Of a DNA stretch of 64,000 bases, positions 24,601 to 35,916 are shown piece by piece; positions within the stretch are counted from its first letter, which is position 1; each line of letters starts with the position of its first letter. The notes beneath the pieces are model-generated. The model saw nothing but the letters and a program-made list of their open reading frames with translations. It had not been told where the DNA came from and did not search any database. Both the position numbers and the translations under genes were made by a program. The stretch comes from Circinella minor (lineage: Eukaryota > Mucoromycota > Mucoromycetes > Mucorales > Lichtheimiaceae), in assembly GCA_016758965.1 (NCBI GenBank), contig JAEPRB010000010.1, positions 124,001 to 188,000 on the forward strand, given 5' to 3'.

Positions 24601-25658
24601 TCAATGGCTGGCTTCACGAAGGTGATAAGATTGTTGTCTGTGGTTTGAACGGACCTATTATCACACAAGTTCGTGCATTGTTGACACCTCAACCTATGAG
24701 AGAATTGCGTATCAAGTCTCAATATGTCCATCATAAGTCCGTCAAGGCTGCTTTGGGTGTAAAGATTTCTGCCCCTGATCTTGACAAGGCTATTGCTGGT
24801 TCTCGCTTGCTTGTTGTCGGCCCCGATGATGATGAAGATGATTTGGCAGAAGAAGTCATGTCTGATTTGACTGATTTGATGAGCACAATCGATCGTCAAG
24901 GTCATGGTGTTTGGGTTCAAGCATCTACTCTTGGTTCACTCGAAGCTCTTTTGGAATTCTTGCGTGTCAGCAAGATTCCCGTCTCTGGTATCAACATTGG
25001 TCCTGTTCACAGAAAGGATGTCATCAAGGCTAGTGTGATGGTTGATAAGGCCAAGGAATATGCCGTGATGCTTTGTTTCGATGTCAAGGTTGAAAAGGAA
25101 GCTGAAGAACTTGCTGAAGAACTTGGCATGAAGGTTTTCAAGGCTGATATTATTTATCATTTGTTCGATCGTTTCCAAGAATACACTAATACCCTGTTGG
25201 AAGCAAAGCGTAAAGAACAAGTTGGCAATGCTGTGTTCCCTTGTATTCTTAAGATGGTTCCAGGTGCCATTTTCATGAAGAAGAACCCTATTGTTATGGG
25301 TGTTGACATTCTTGAAGGTCAATTGCGTATTGGTACACCCATTTGTGTTGTTCGACCTAATGCTGAAGGTGTACGTGAGATTCATACCATTGGTAAGGTT
25401 ACTTCGATCGAAAAGGATCATAAGACCATGGATGTAGTCAAGAAGGGTGCTGCTGGTGCTGGTGTCGCCATCAAGATTGAACAACCCGTCCACGAGAATC
25501 CAAAGACCTATGGTCGTCATTTTGATGATAAGGATGAATATTACAGTAGAATTACTCGTAATTCGATTGACATTTTGAAGGAATCGTTCCGTAAGGACAT
25601 GGCTAAAGACGATTGGGCACTTGTTGTGAAGCTCAAGAAGATCTTGAACGTAGACTAA
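21655..25658 (+). CDS. FUN12: Translation initiation factor eIF5B (GTPase)
   Basis: Seven exons (21655-21701, 21814-21933, 22015-22738, 22820-22969, 23047-23374, 23451-23825, 23896-25658) give 1168 residues, the usual size for eukaryotic eIF5B. It drives 80S subunit joining after start-codon selection, with eIF1A and Met-tRNAi. Residues 1 to about 570 are low complexity: three copies of a [20 protein letters not shown] unit (about 22060-22340), then Lys/Glu coiled coil. The GTPase follows: G1 GHVDTGKT (577-584, split by intron 6), switch [14 protein letters not shown]3 DTPGHESF, G4 NKIDR. Domain II, the barrel-helix domain III ([18 protein letters not shown] [14 protein letters not shown]) and domain IV follow, ending ILNVD, the region that contacts eIF1A. 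All catalytic motifs are intact. Codon use is strongly biased, as expected for a well-expressed gene. Confidence 0.97.
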
Positions 25659-26063
25659 ATTGTATCTTTTTCCTCATTATTTTTAACACCCTTTGTTTTA
25701 TACACATCCTTCCACCACACATATTTTAAGCATCACACACACACACACATATATATTGTCTCACACACAAATTTACCACCATACCAACAAAATTCAATAA
25801 TCATTTGTCTCCTTTTCTTTCTCATCACTTGTACTAAATAAACAAAAAAAGTTGTTTTTGTTGTTTCTTTTTATTTAATGATAATTTTTTAAATATATAT
25901 ATAAAAGTAAAAAAGAATAAAATATTTACAAAGAATTTGGTAAAGCGGGATGCTTAGCTATTTAAAATTGTTATTTGATGGGTAACAGGAGGCAGAAAGA
26001 ATATTATGAACAATAGAAGATGTAAGAGGAAAGAAGTTAAGATTATTACTATCGTTAGTGGTT
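25659..26063. other. Convergent 3' intergenic region with CA repeat
   Basis: eIF5B and the INTS11-type gene end tail to tail 405 bp apart. A short (CA)n run lies at 25733-25749, and T-rich or AATAAA-like sequence follows the eIF5B stop. No gene. Confidence 0.6.
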
Positions 26064-27826
26064 TTACTTTGTTTGATTTTTCTGCTGCTTAAATTCTGAT
26101 TCGAACTGTTCATTGGATATGAGCTTGACTATTGTCTTGTTAATATTCGTACTATCTCGACTCATGACAAGTGTACCGTTGATAGGAATAGCGCGCGGTG
26201 GACCAATTGTATCAGTATTTGAAGATTCTGTTGCCTTGATTCTACTTTGTGCATCTGCGACAAGAAATGATCTGAGTAATTCGGTACTGACAGTTGCCTT
26301 CATCGATAAACGTGTTTTAATACTGATGCTGACACCGTTTGGTGGATTGAAACAAGGAATACCAAGCTCTTTTATAATTTTTCCCTTTAAGAAGTCCATA
26401 CTACCCTTTTCCCCGTGGACTAATACAACATTCCTTGGCTCTGAGTGACGAATCAGTTGCATGATACCTTTTGCATCCGCATGTGCGCTGAAGGATAAGT
26501 TACGTACTTGTAAATTAACATGAATCTTTGTAAACTTGTCAACTTCAATTATCTTCTGATTTTGTAAAACCTTTGCACCGACAGTACCAGCTGCGCAATA
26601 ACCGGGTAAAATAACCATATTCTTTGGATCAGGAGCCCAACGCTTGAAAATTTCAAGAGAGGTGCCCAGATTAAGCATACCAGGTGTTGCAAATACCACC
26701 ATAGGACCTTGATGATCCAGCAACGTTCGATTCCATGCCTTGATGTGTTTAAAATCAAACATATTTCGTTCTACAAATGTTGATTTGACTTTTTGATTTG
26801 TCCAATTGATAAACAACTTGTAGTAATCGTTGGCACGTTCAGTAAGACCAGCAGAAAAATATACAGGCACTTGAAGACCCATACGTTCCCAATAAGATTC
26901 AATCAAGATACACAATTCTTGGGCACGCCCCAAAGCAAAAACTGGTATTAAAACATTTCCTCCATTCGCAACGCAATCATGTACTTTTTTTAAGAAATCA
27001 CGTTCACGCGAACGTTTTGAATCACGAATGGTTGTGCCATAGGTGCTTTCAGTGATCAAAACATCCGGTCGTACTTTATCGATCCAAGCTGAGCCCAAGT
27101 GACGATCGGGTGTCATGTTATAATCACCTGTATATACTGCTGATTCGTTGCCAACACGCACATAAAACATAGCAGCACCTAAAACATGACCTGCGTAATA
27201 GGCTTTAATCTCCAATTCGTCGTCGACGCGTATCGTTTCGTGTAAATTGATTGGAATCACCTTCTTCATACAATCTTTGATCATATGTGACGTGAAAAAG
27301 TTCGTTTCTCCTTTACGTTCGACAGTAATTTTACGATAATCTTCAAGTAAGATAGGACAAATGGCTTTCGTTGGATGTGTCATATAAATGGGGCCATCAT
27401 ATCCACACATTTCTGTGAAAAAAGGTAACGCGCCACAGTGATCAAGATGAAAGTGTGTAATAATAACTGCGTCCAAAATTTCAGTAAACCGTCCCGTTTT
27501 CGAAATGTAGGTGAAGTCTGGAAATCGTCGTGCATCGTTATATCCCATATGCATGCCTTTGGATGTTTATTAGTAACCAGCTTTTTTTTTTGTTTGTAAT
27601 CTTGAACGATCTAATAAAGATCTTCAAAAAATTATATACCACTTACCACAATCAAACATGATATTTTTTCCCTTGATCGTTACAAGCACGCAGCTTCTAC
27701 CAACATCTTGTCCTAAATAAGCAACATGCATTCTTAATTAGTAACCCTGATACTGTTATCCCGTGAATGTGTACATTTTTTTTCTTCCTTGTTACCTGCT
27801 CCTAAAGGTACAATCTGAATGGACAT
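26064..27826 (-). CDS. INTS11-type metallo-beta-lactamase/beta-CASP RNA endonuclease
   Basis: Three exons (27826-27796, 27712-27647, 27556-26064) give 529 residues starting [18 protein letters not shown]. The metal-binding motif HFHLDH is at residues 67-72; further landmarks are [37 protein letters not shown], the beta-CASP segments [16 protein letters not shown] and VVFATPGML, and the terminal [11 protein letters not shown]. The wording follows INTS11 ([33 protein letters not shown]) and not the CPSF73/Ysh1 paralogue. INTS11 is the nuclease of Integrator, which cleaves snRNA and paused nascent transcripts. The C-terminal domain after GTLVMSRD is shorter than in animals (about 600 residues), the part that pairs with INTS9. 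Active-site residues are intact. Confidence 0.93.
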
Positions 27827-28355
27827 TTTTTTTTGTTGAGGAGGAAAGGAAGAAAAATGTTTCGGAACAGTGGTCCGACTTTTTTCACTTTAAATTTCAT
27901 GTTCCTGCAACTTTATAAAAGCAAGATTTACTGCTGTTCCCTTGGCAATATTTTTCAAGTAATATAGAAATCACATTAAACCATAGTTATCAATATCACA
28001 TATGTAGTTACTCTTGTTCTTTGAACAGTGAGATGGTAAAGTGATACTAAAACTGAGGTCAAAAAAGAATATTTATGAGGCAAAACATATAACCAGTAAT
28101 ACTAATAATAATAGAAGAAGTAAAAGTTTTTCGAATGAGCTTTAAGGCAGCAATAGTAAAAAGCTGGTGGACTACAAGCAAGGTTCTGCCAATTTTACAG
28201 ATTACATTAAACAGATACACGTTATATCTCAAATAAAAAGATAAGAAAAAAAAGATGATTGTGCATTCTTAATTCCCAGTAGAACCTGGACTTCTAAGGT
28301 TCGCTTGGTTCGCCTGATCGTCTAGATTGGCTTCCTTCTTTATTGGGTCTATTTC
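27827..28355. other. Intergenic region upstream of the INTS11-type gene
   Basis: The minus-strand promoter of the INTS11-type gene should lie here. No further gene is seen. Confidence 0.5.
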
Positions 28356-28766
28356 TTAAATTACACTACACTTTACGAGAAGTTCACGCTTTGATTTTTG
28401 CTGATCACCACCTCCATTCGATTTGCCGCTTAGTATCAGTTTCATCCATTTCGAGCTTTTCTTGATGAACAGCGTCACCACGCTTTTTGGGCCCAGAAGT
28501 ATAGAGGTATCCACGAATGACGATGGTTCTCCAGTATCAGGGCTACCACCAGACAATTGATCAGTAAGTCCGGGCTTCTTGACAGTGCCGATACGGAATG
28601 TTGGTGCTCCTGTACGTTTTATACAATGCTGACCTATTTTTTTACTGAATCCATTTGCTCCTTCTTGTTCTGCTTTACGGTTTTGTCTTGAAGAAGTAGA
28701 ACCAAAAACCGATTGAGAGAAAGTGCCAATCAGAACTAAAGTAATAGCGATAGTTGGAATACGCAT
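28356..28766 (-). CDS. Small secreted protein of unknown function
   Basis: A single open frame of 136 residues starts MRIPTIAITLVLIGTFSQSV, a good signal peptide with likely cleavage after VFG at about 22. The mature part is Lys/Gly/Ser-rich with only two cysteines (one in GQHCIKR, one next to the C-terminus in VKCSVI), so it is unlike disulfide-rich effectors. No domain is recognised. The end is uncertain: a splice within the last 40 codons would give a different C-terminus. Real gene probable, not proven. Confidence 0.5.
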   Translation of the reverse strand: MRIPTIAITLVLIGTFSQSVFGSTSSRQNRKAEQEGANGFSKKIGQHCIKRTGAPTFRIGTVKKPGLTDQLSGGSPDTGEPSSFVDTSILLGPKSVVTLFIKKSSKWMKLILSGKSNGGGDQQKSKRELLVKCSVI

Positions 28767-31574
28767 TCCCTAATTTTTCCTATTTTTTTTTTTGTACGTA
28801 CGTACTTTAGAAAAAAAAACGCAACGTGTAAGAAAAAAAAATAATCATACGTAGGCTTTCTGTTCTGTCGAGAAAAAACAGTTAATGTATTTATATATTT
28901 CCTACGTATTTTCTTTTCTTTTGCCTTTCGTTTTTTAGTTCTTTTTACTTCCTATACCTATTTTACCTTTCCCTTATCTTGTCCTTTTTATTGATTGACT
29001 GTTTCTCTTACTATGTATTCTTACAAACAAGTTTTTTCTACATATTAGAACTTGTAACAGAGAGTAGACTGGGCATGGTCTATTATTAAGAATGAAATTA
29101 CTACGTACTTAATTTTCACATTTTTCTTCCCTCCTTAACGTCGTTAACGAATTACTGCTAAACATACCACACATTCAGTGATAAATACATTAATTATATC
29201 TTTTGATTCTGTTACGTATGATTTTTTTTTTTTACTTTTTCTTTCATATTAAAAATCTAGTCATTTGCACATAGAACAGTATGCTATTACAGTCTTCAAT
29301 ATATATTACCAAAATATTTACTACCTAATGTATATTATATAAGGGGAAATGCTTTTTTTAATTATTTATTACGAAAAATATATATATGATTTTTACAGAT
29401 CTATACGTACAACCTTATAAATCTATATTGAGCACAGCTAAGCTTATACACATATCCAAGGTTACGTAATGTTTTTTCGATTATTTTTCACAATTTTATG
29501 TACGTAATATACAAATCTAACGAGAAATAAAAAGAATGGCTTTTGCTAAATAAACCATCTGGCTCGCTATAACATGTCTGTATACGTATAAAAAAAATAT
29601 GAGTTTTTAAAGATGATAGTAACATATTTTCGTGTAATTAATATATAACGGTGGTTATCCCTTCTATTCATCAGCTTTTATAGGAAGTAAATGCTGAAGA
29701 ACATCAACATGACCAACAAGGTAGTTTATCAGCATACAAGCGTACCTCCTGGTTATTGTGAACAATACTGTTTATTGTTTTGTACTAGGTACGTATTGCA
29801 ATAAGTGATGTTCCTATAGACCTTATAATGTAAATCCCGCTAAATCTAAACCGTTATTATAAAAGAAGCCTAAATACAATGGAACCAAATCAATATTGTT
29901 TATTGTTTATTTTTTTAATTTTTTTTTGTTTATCTGATTAATGGTAGTATAGTTTGATCACTATTGGTTAATTAATAACTTCATAGGTACGTACATACAG
30001 TACATATAATTTTTTCAAAGAGTAGTTTTTATTAATGAATGTACGTACAGTAGTCCAAAAGATTGTTCTATTCCTAAATACATACAGTTACGTTTTGTAA
30101 TATTTATTATCTTAACTTGATTTCATACAATTGAGCTTTTATTAATTAATACCTACGTACCATTCAGGTTCAAAAAAAATCACTCTAAACTCACTGCTCT
30201 TTTTATTCGCTTCATATAATTCCAAACAGTCTTAAAGGAAAGATCTAAAAATAAGATTTTCACAGAATACGTAGAATTTGATATGAAAGTTATTTCTTTA
30301 TTTTGAGATATGTTCTTCTATCAAGGCTTATAAAAGCTCATGTCACAAAGAAATACACGGATATGTATAAAATGGAACTGGGAAATCAGAGATGAGAGAA
30401 AGGCTAAGAACGGAAATGAAAAAATAATACGTACACTTTTTCCGACTTTTATCTCATGCCATCTCCCTTTCGTTTTTATAAATATAATATAGAGTTGAAA
30501 TTGATCGCTCCACATTCTACAGGAATAATTGATAAATATTAATGTCTGTTATAGTTAAAGTATGGCTTAGTCATTCACATATCATACTGACCGTACATCA
30601 TTACAGTTCTTCAAGAGAGAAATAACTCATATTCATCAAGCTATATATTTTGGTAACACATAGAAGGACTAATCATCGTAGGGATAAAATTCAAACTTAC
30701 AATTCGTAGTATCCATAGCATCAATTTTATAAAGGTGTAATGAAATTTTTATTTTCACATTGGATATCCCTCTTTCGCATCGGAAGAACAATTTAAATAT
30801 CTGAAACACGCAAGTGATAACAGGTTTTTCCAGATGTTATATCTTACTGGATATTAATACAGACATATGCAGTATGTAAGACATTGAGTTTTATTTAATG
30901 TTGTCTAAGTAAAAGAATAACTAACTTTCATTTAGTGCACGTCCACGCTTCTTGCATCAAATTTTATTTATTTTAGAATTGTTTGAGTATCCATGAAACT
31001 TCTACACCATATTATCAGCAACCCTGAGTACATAAAGAGTTGTATTATTACACTACTACGTAGCCGAATTTATATTACGGAAACAATACATATCTAAAGA
31101 TTCCTTATTCACTATCCTGCTTTCATCGCTACATAATAATAAAGGAGCTTGAGCATAGGAAACCACTCAACCAATAAATGTATGATTCTGTCAAAAAAAT
31201 ACAGATATAAATTCAATATTCCTCATGGGCTTATTACATGCTGAAAAGAACATGAAGATATTAAATTATATGTTCAGAATGTGTTTGTTATCCCACAGTT
31301 CTATAATCAATCCCATTGAGAAAGTCTTGTCAACACTATAAAGCTATCCCTATTATACTCTATCTTGATGGTTTCTAGTCACATTGAGTCTCAGAAATAA
31401 CAGCATTCATTCTTATTCAAACACATTATTTTATATTTATTGTAGCATAATAGGCAATACTCTGTCCAATCATGATTTTTAGCTGAGTGTTTGCTGTTCA
31501 AGCAAAATAATAGAAAAAAAGCAATTTTACCTTATACCATTTCATAAAATACACACAAGCATAACTTATTCATA
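28767..31574. other. Long gene-poor interval (2.8 kb)
   Basis: I see no gene. The sequence is AT-rich and sprinkled with the palindrome TACGTA and its tandem form GTACGTAC (for example 28796-28804, 29992-29999, 30041-30048). Open frames here are short and lack protein-like composition. Confidence 0.55.
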
Positions 31575-32550
31575 ATGGTTTGTTATAATTTAGAAATATA
31601 TTTTAGTAGCCATTCAGCTTATAATATTTTTTTTATATATTTACTTAGGCTGACGAAAGTCGTGTAAATCTGCTACACGCAGATGCTTCTATTCAACCTG
31701 ATGATTTGGAAGCAGGTACAGCTTCCAACAACCACACTAATACAGGTAGTGGCAACATGAATACTTCTAATGCCTCCAGAAATAATAATGCCGTTAGAGA
31801 CTACTTTCAACAATCTAGGTAAATAAATGTTATTTCTGAACGTGTTTTTTTTTTGAGTATAAGTATATATCAATTTCTGACATTATTACAATAGTCATCC
31901 GATCGCGGCCTTTTTCTTTTTAGCGTTTAGACTTGGCGCGCTTCTTATGTACCTACTAGGATCTATTTTTACAGATAATTTTACTTTAGTGTTTGTTGTC
32001 ACAATTTTATTATTGGCGTTCGACTTTTGGACTGTCAAAAATGTTTCAGGACGATTATTAGTGGGACTTCGATGGTGGAATGAAATTCAAGAAGACGGGT
32101 CCAATCGATGGGTATTTGAAAGCGCTAGTGTGAGTCCTTTTTTAAAACAGTAATAGTAATAATGAAAGAAAAGTAGAAAGTTACTATGTTATTGTTTCCT
32201 AACAACGAATAATTTTTATTTATTTATATGATTAGCCTAATCGTATGAATAATGCAGCAGATTCAAGATTATTTTGGAGTGTATTGTATGCTACACCTGT
32301 GTTCTGGGTTCTCCTTGCATTGACATGTATCTTCACCTTAAAGATTTCATGGCTCGTAATTGTTGTTGTGGCAATTGTTTTGAATGTTGCCAATGTTTAT
32401 GGATATACACAATGTGACAAGGATGCCAAGAAGAAATGGGCTAGTGGTATTGCTGCCCAAACAGCACTTGGATCATTAGGTAGCCAAGCAACTGGATTTG
32501 TTGGTCGAGCTGTAGGTTCAGGACTTGGTTCATTTTTTGGATCAAGATGA
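31575..32550 (+). CDS. TVP23: TVP23 family Golgi membrane protein
   Basis: Exons 31649-31818, 31895-32129 and 32236-32550 carry the family core: HPIAAFFFLAFRLGALLMYL, DFWTVKNVSGRLLVGLRWWN, then SRLFWSVLYATPVFWVLLAL, GYTQCDKDAKKKW and a Gly/Ser-rich end. Four hydrophobic segments fit the usual fold. Yeast TVP23 (199 residues) and animal FAM18 proteins sit in trans-Golgi vesicles and act in vesicle trafficking. The first listed exon opens inside a frame (ADESRVNLLHAD) preceded by a splice acceptor. The simplest start is the ATG at 31575-31577, immediately followed by a GT donor, giving a coding exon of exactly three bases and a 240-residue protein. That start is inference. Confidence 0.88.
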
Positions 32551-32844
32551 AATTCTCTCATTATTAATATTTAAAAATAAAGGAAAAAAAACGAAAAAAA
32601 AAATCCTCTCTTTTTATACACATAATTTTTTTGCTTCAGTGCAATGGATGCATCGTTTATTATTTATTTGTGTTAAACAAAGTGGAAAATCACGGTAAAG
32701 TATTTAACCATAGTGGCTGATTTTTTTTGTAATTATATAGAAGCTGGACCCAAAACTGAGGGTAGGTAATCTAAAAAGAAGAAAGCTTCGAATACTCTTC
32801 TCTTTCTTTCTTAACTCCACACTTTTTTTTTTCTCTTCTCACAT

Positions 32845-35413
32845 ATGGCCACTGCGGTGTCTCCAACAACAGGCACCTCAGTAACAGCCAATTCCATTTC
32901 AACTACAGCTCAATTAAATAATACCAATAATACTCAGAAAATGAACATGTCATCAAGATCACAAAAACCCGTTCAACGGAAAAAGAAAGCTGCTAGGGCT
33001 TGCATACATTGTCAAAAGGTAATGTTAATATAAGATAAAATATTATATATTCATGATTTAATTAACTAGAATTAAATATTTTAGGCTCATTTAACTTGTG
33101 ATGACTGTAAGCTTTTTTATTTTTATTTTATTTGCGCTGATACTCCTATTTTACGCTTTTACTTTTTTACACAAATATAATATATACCCCACAAAATAGT
33201 TTTTATAATAAATTACACATACACAGATTTTATATATGAATTAAATTTTCAAGCCCTAATTAATGATATACTTGTTTATAGCACGTCCTTGTCAACGATG
33301 TATAAAACGTGATCTCGCTTCAACATGTACGGATGGTGCACGGAAAAAAGCTAAATATTTACAGGATGTTCATGGTAATGGTTTTTCCTGTTCAATAAAC
33401 TGGTTTATTTTTTTTAACATATTTATTATTCTGATTATTAAAACATGGATTTTTAAAAAAAAATTAGATTCAGCAGTAAATGAACCAGATAATAATGTCA
33501 CATTTAATCCTCAACTTGGTGTGCAAATGGGTGCAATGAATAATACAGTGTCATCGGATAATAGTAGTATAAATACGTCGATTGTTGATACAGAATCTTT
33601 TGGTGAGTTATAGTATTATTATAATTATAATTATAATATCATGGATTTAAGAAGGTGACACAAGAAGGATAAAGTTTGACTAACGCGGGAAGAGGGGGGA
33701 TTAAAAAATATAAAGGTAACGATCAAAGTTTAGTCAATGCCAGCCAACTATTACAGAATTATAATTATGGATTCGGTTCATCAGCAACAAATCTTGAGTA
33801 TTCATTTTTATCAAGTATGCTTGGCACACCTTTTATGGACACGAATACGACAAATACCGATGCTACTGCTTCATCTAATAACACAACACCTACTTTACCC
33901 AATCTTCCTATGTGGGCACAGCAGCAACAATCACAATCACCATCATCTACTTTATCCCATCAAACGCAACCACAACCACAACCATCTGCTCCACGACCTT
34001 CTAATCCCACGGGGTCAACGAGTGCCCATGATAATTCACCCGTTCAGACCCAGTCAGCTGAGAGTAGTGTTACACCAACGATAGTAAATACATTTGATCC
34101 ACCGTCCTCAATGCTATTCTCGGGTGGACATCAACCTCCACCCCTACAACCTCCACAACAACAACAACAACCCCCACAGCAGTCACCGCACCATCAACGA
34201 CAAAGGTCATCCTCAACAACAACGCCTACATCATCTTCGGGTGGTGTAGGATCAATACCTTCAGCTTCAATTGACTCAAGACAACCATCTACGACATCTG
34301 GAATGTCATCGATGCTTGCTTATGGAGATGGTGCTGTTGTTGCCAAGGTAGCTAATAGCCCTGTATCGTCATCCCCAAGTACACCGGTGATTAAGCGACG
34401 GAATCAAATAATTACACCTGAAATGGCATATTCTAGTGCAAAGAAACCATTTAGTTATGCGGATGGATATCATTATTTGATTAACTATGTACGACAAAGG
34501 TAATTGAAAAAAGAGGAATAGTGTAAAGCGAGGCTATATATTACATGTTCACAACTATAATTCGGTGTGTATGTATATGTGTGCCAATTATGATGAAGAT
34601 CTTGAAATACTAAAATATAAAGAAAAAAACATTAGAATGAGCCGGGAAGATTTAATGCGGATCAGTCGAGCTCTTGCACTTTTTCGACCTAGTGTTCTTG
34701 CATCAATGATGAACTTGACTGAGGATGATTTGATTTTCACTGAAAAATGTTTACAACGAACATTACTGGTAAGATTTATTATTGATTAGATGGGCTATTG
34801 AGATTATGTGAGCGAGAGGACGAGGGTATTTTCTTTTACAATTCTGAGAAATGGATAATTTACATTTACGCCAAAATAATTAGGAATATGAAAAGTTGAT
34901 AAGCTATTCGGGGACACCGACAGTCGTATGGCGACGGACGGGTGAGATTGCTTTGGTCGGTAAAGAATTCTCATTACTCACACAGTGGTCACGGGACACG
35001 CTACTAGGTAAAAAGACATATATTTATGAGGTAATGATGATGTATACAATTTTTTTAAGCATTAGTATTATGATTAACATCCCTAACTAACGTGAAACTC
35101 TTTATTAATAAGCTTATGAGTAATTCATCTGCTGTTGAATATTGGGAGAAATATGCAATGCATGCATTTGATAATACAGATTCAGCAGTATACAGCTCAT
35201 GTATTTTATTAAGTCCAACGAAACGAGTTGTTCCTTGTACTTTTTGTTTCACTATTAAACGTGATATATTTGATCTCCCAAGTGTCATTGTCGGAAATGT
35301 AAGTAAATTATTATCACTTGTTATTATCACGTAATTTATGAGAGGAGATTTTATTTTATTTTTTTTATCTAACTTTATTTTATATTTATCAGTTCTTACC
35401 GATTTTGAGTTAA
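32845..35413 (+). CDS. Zn(2)-Cys(6) transcription factor of the ERT1/AcuK type with PAS domain
   Basis: Nine exons (32845-33018, 33085-33106, 33282-33374, 33468-33602, about 33695-34499, 34636-34768, 34884-35030, 35113-35298, 35393-35413) give about 571 residues. The binuclear zinc cluster has its six cysteines at 53, 56, 63, 69, 72 and 81 (ACIHCQKAHLTCDDSRPCQR, then C) and is followed by the basic RKKAKYL. The middle is rich in Gln, Pro, Ser and Thr. The C-terminal half carries [40 protein letters not shown] and [20 protein letters not shown], a PAS domain as in ERT1, RDS2 and AcuK, ending [19 protein letters not shown]. Ascomycete relatives switch metabolism to gluconeogenesis and non-fermentable carbon. 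Whether that role holds here is inference. The exon 5 acceptor was chosen to preserve frame and is the weakest junction. Confidence 0.88.
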
Positions 35414-35916
35414 TACCAAAACGAAAAACATTTTTTTTATTTACATTACTTTTACAACACCATTTACGACTATGATTTAAATCTACTATCACATTTTTCC
35501 CCCTAAATTTCTCATTTCAAAAATCATCATACTTCAAATAGATGAAAGGAAAAAAAAGGCGATAAGGTAGAGAGCGAAAAATGACAGCAGCAGCGATAAC
35601 AAAAGCATATGTATGCGTTTTCTTATTCCCTTTCTTTAATTTCACTATTTAGCATCCATTTTGTACTTTGTAATCTTATTGTTTATCTCATTTTATTTTA
35701 TCTGTTCTTTTGATTGTTCTCCTCCTTTTTGTTTTTTTTTCTAATCCCTTTCTCGCTCCAAAACACACGTATCAATCTATTTCGCATCATCATTCAATTT
35801 CCCTTCCCACTTTTTCTTTCACAAACATTGAAAAGGTGTTTTTTTTTCTCAATTAAAGGCAAAAAAAAAAGAAGGCATAGCTAAATACTATGTATACTAT
35901 TGATCTACTGCTTTTA
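35414..35916. other. Convergent 3' intergenic region
   Basis: ERT1-type and CDC27 genes end tail to tail 503 bp apart. The sequence is C/T-rich between 35600 and 35850 on the plus strand. No gene seen. Confidence 0.55.

Noticed and set aside
24480..25520. Antisense open frames of 146 and 194 residues opposite eIF5B
   Set aside because: They lie opposite the conserved GTPase exon and result from its codon bias; no domain is seen.
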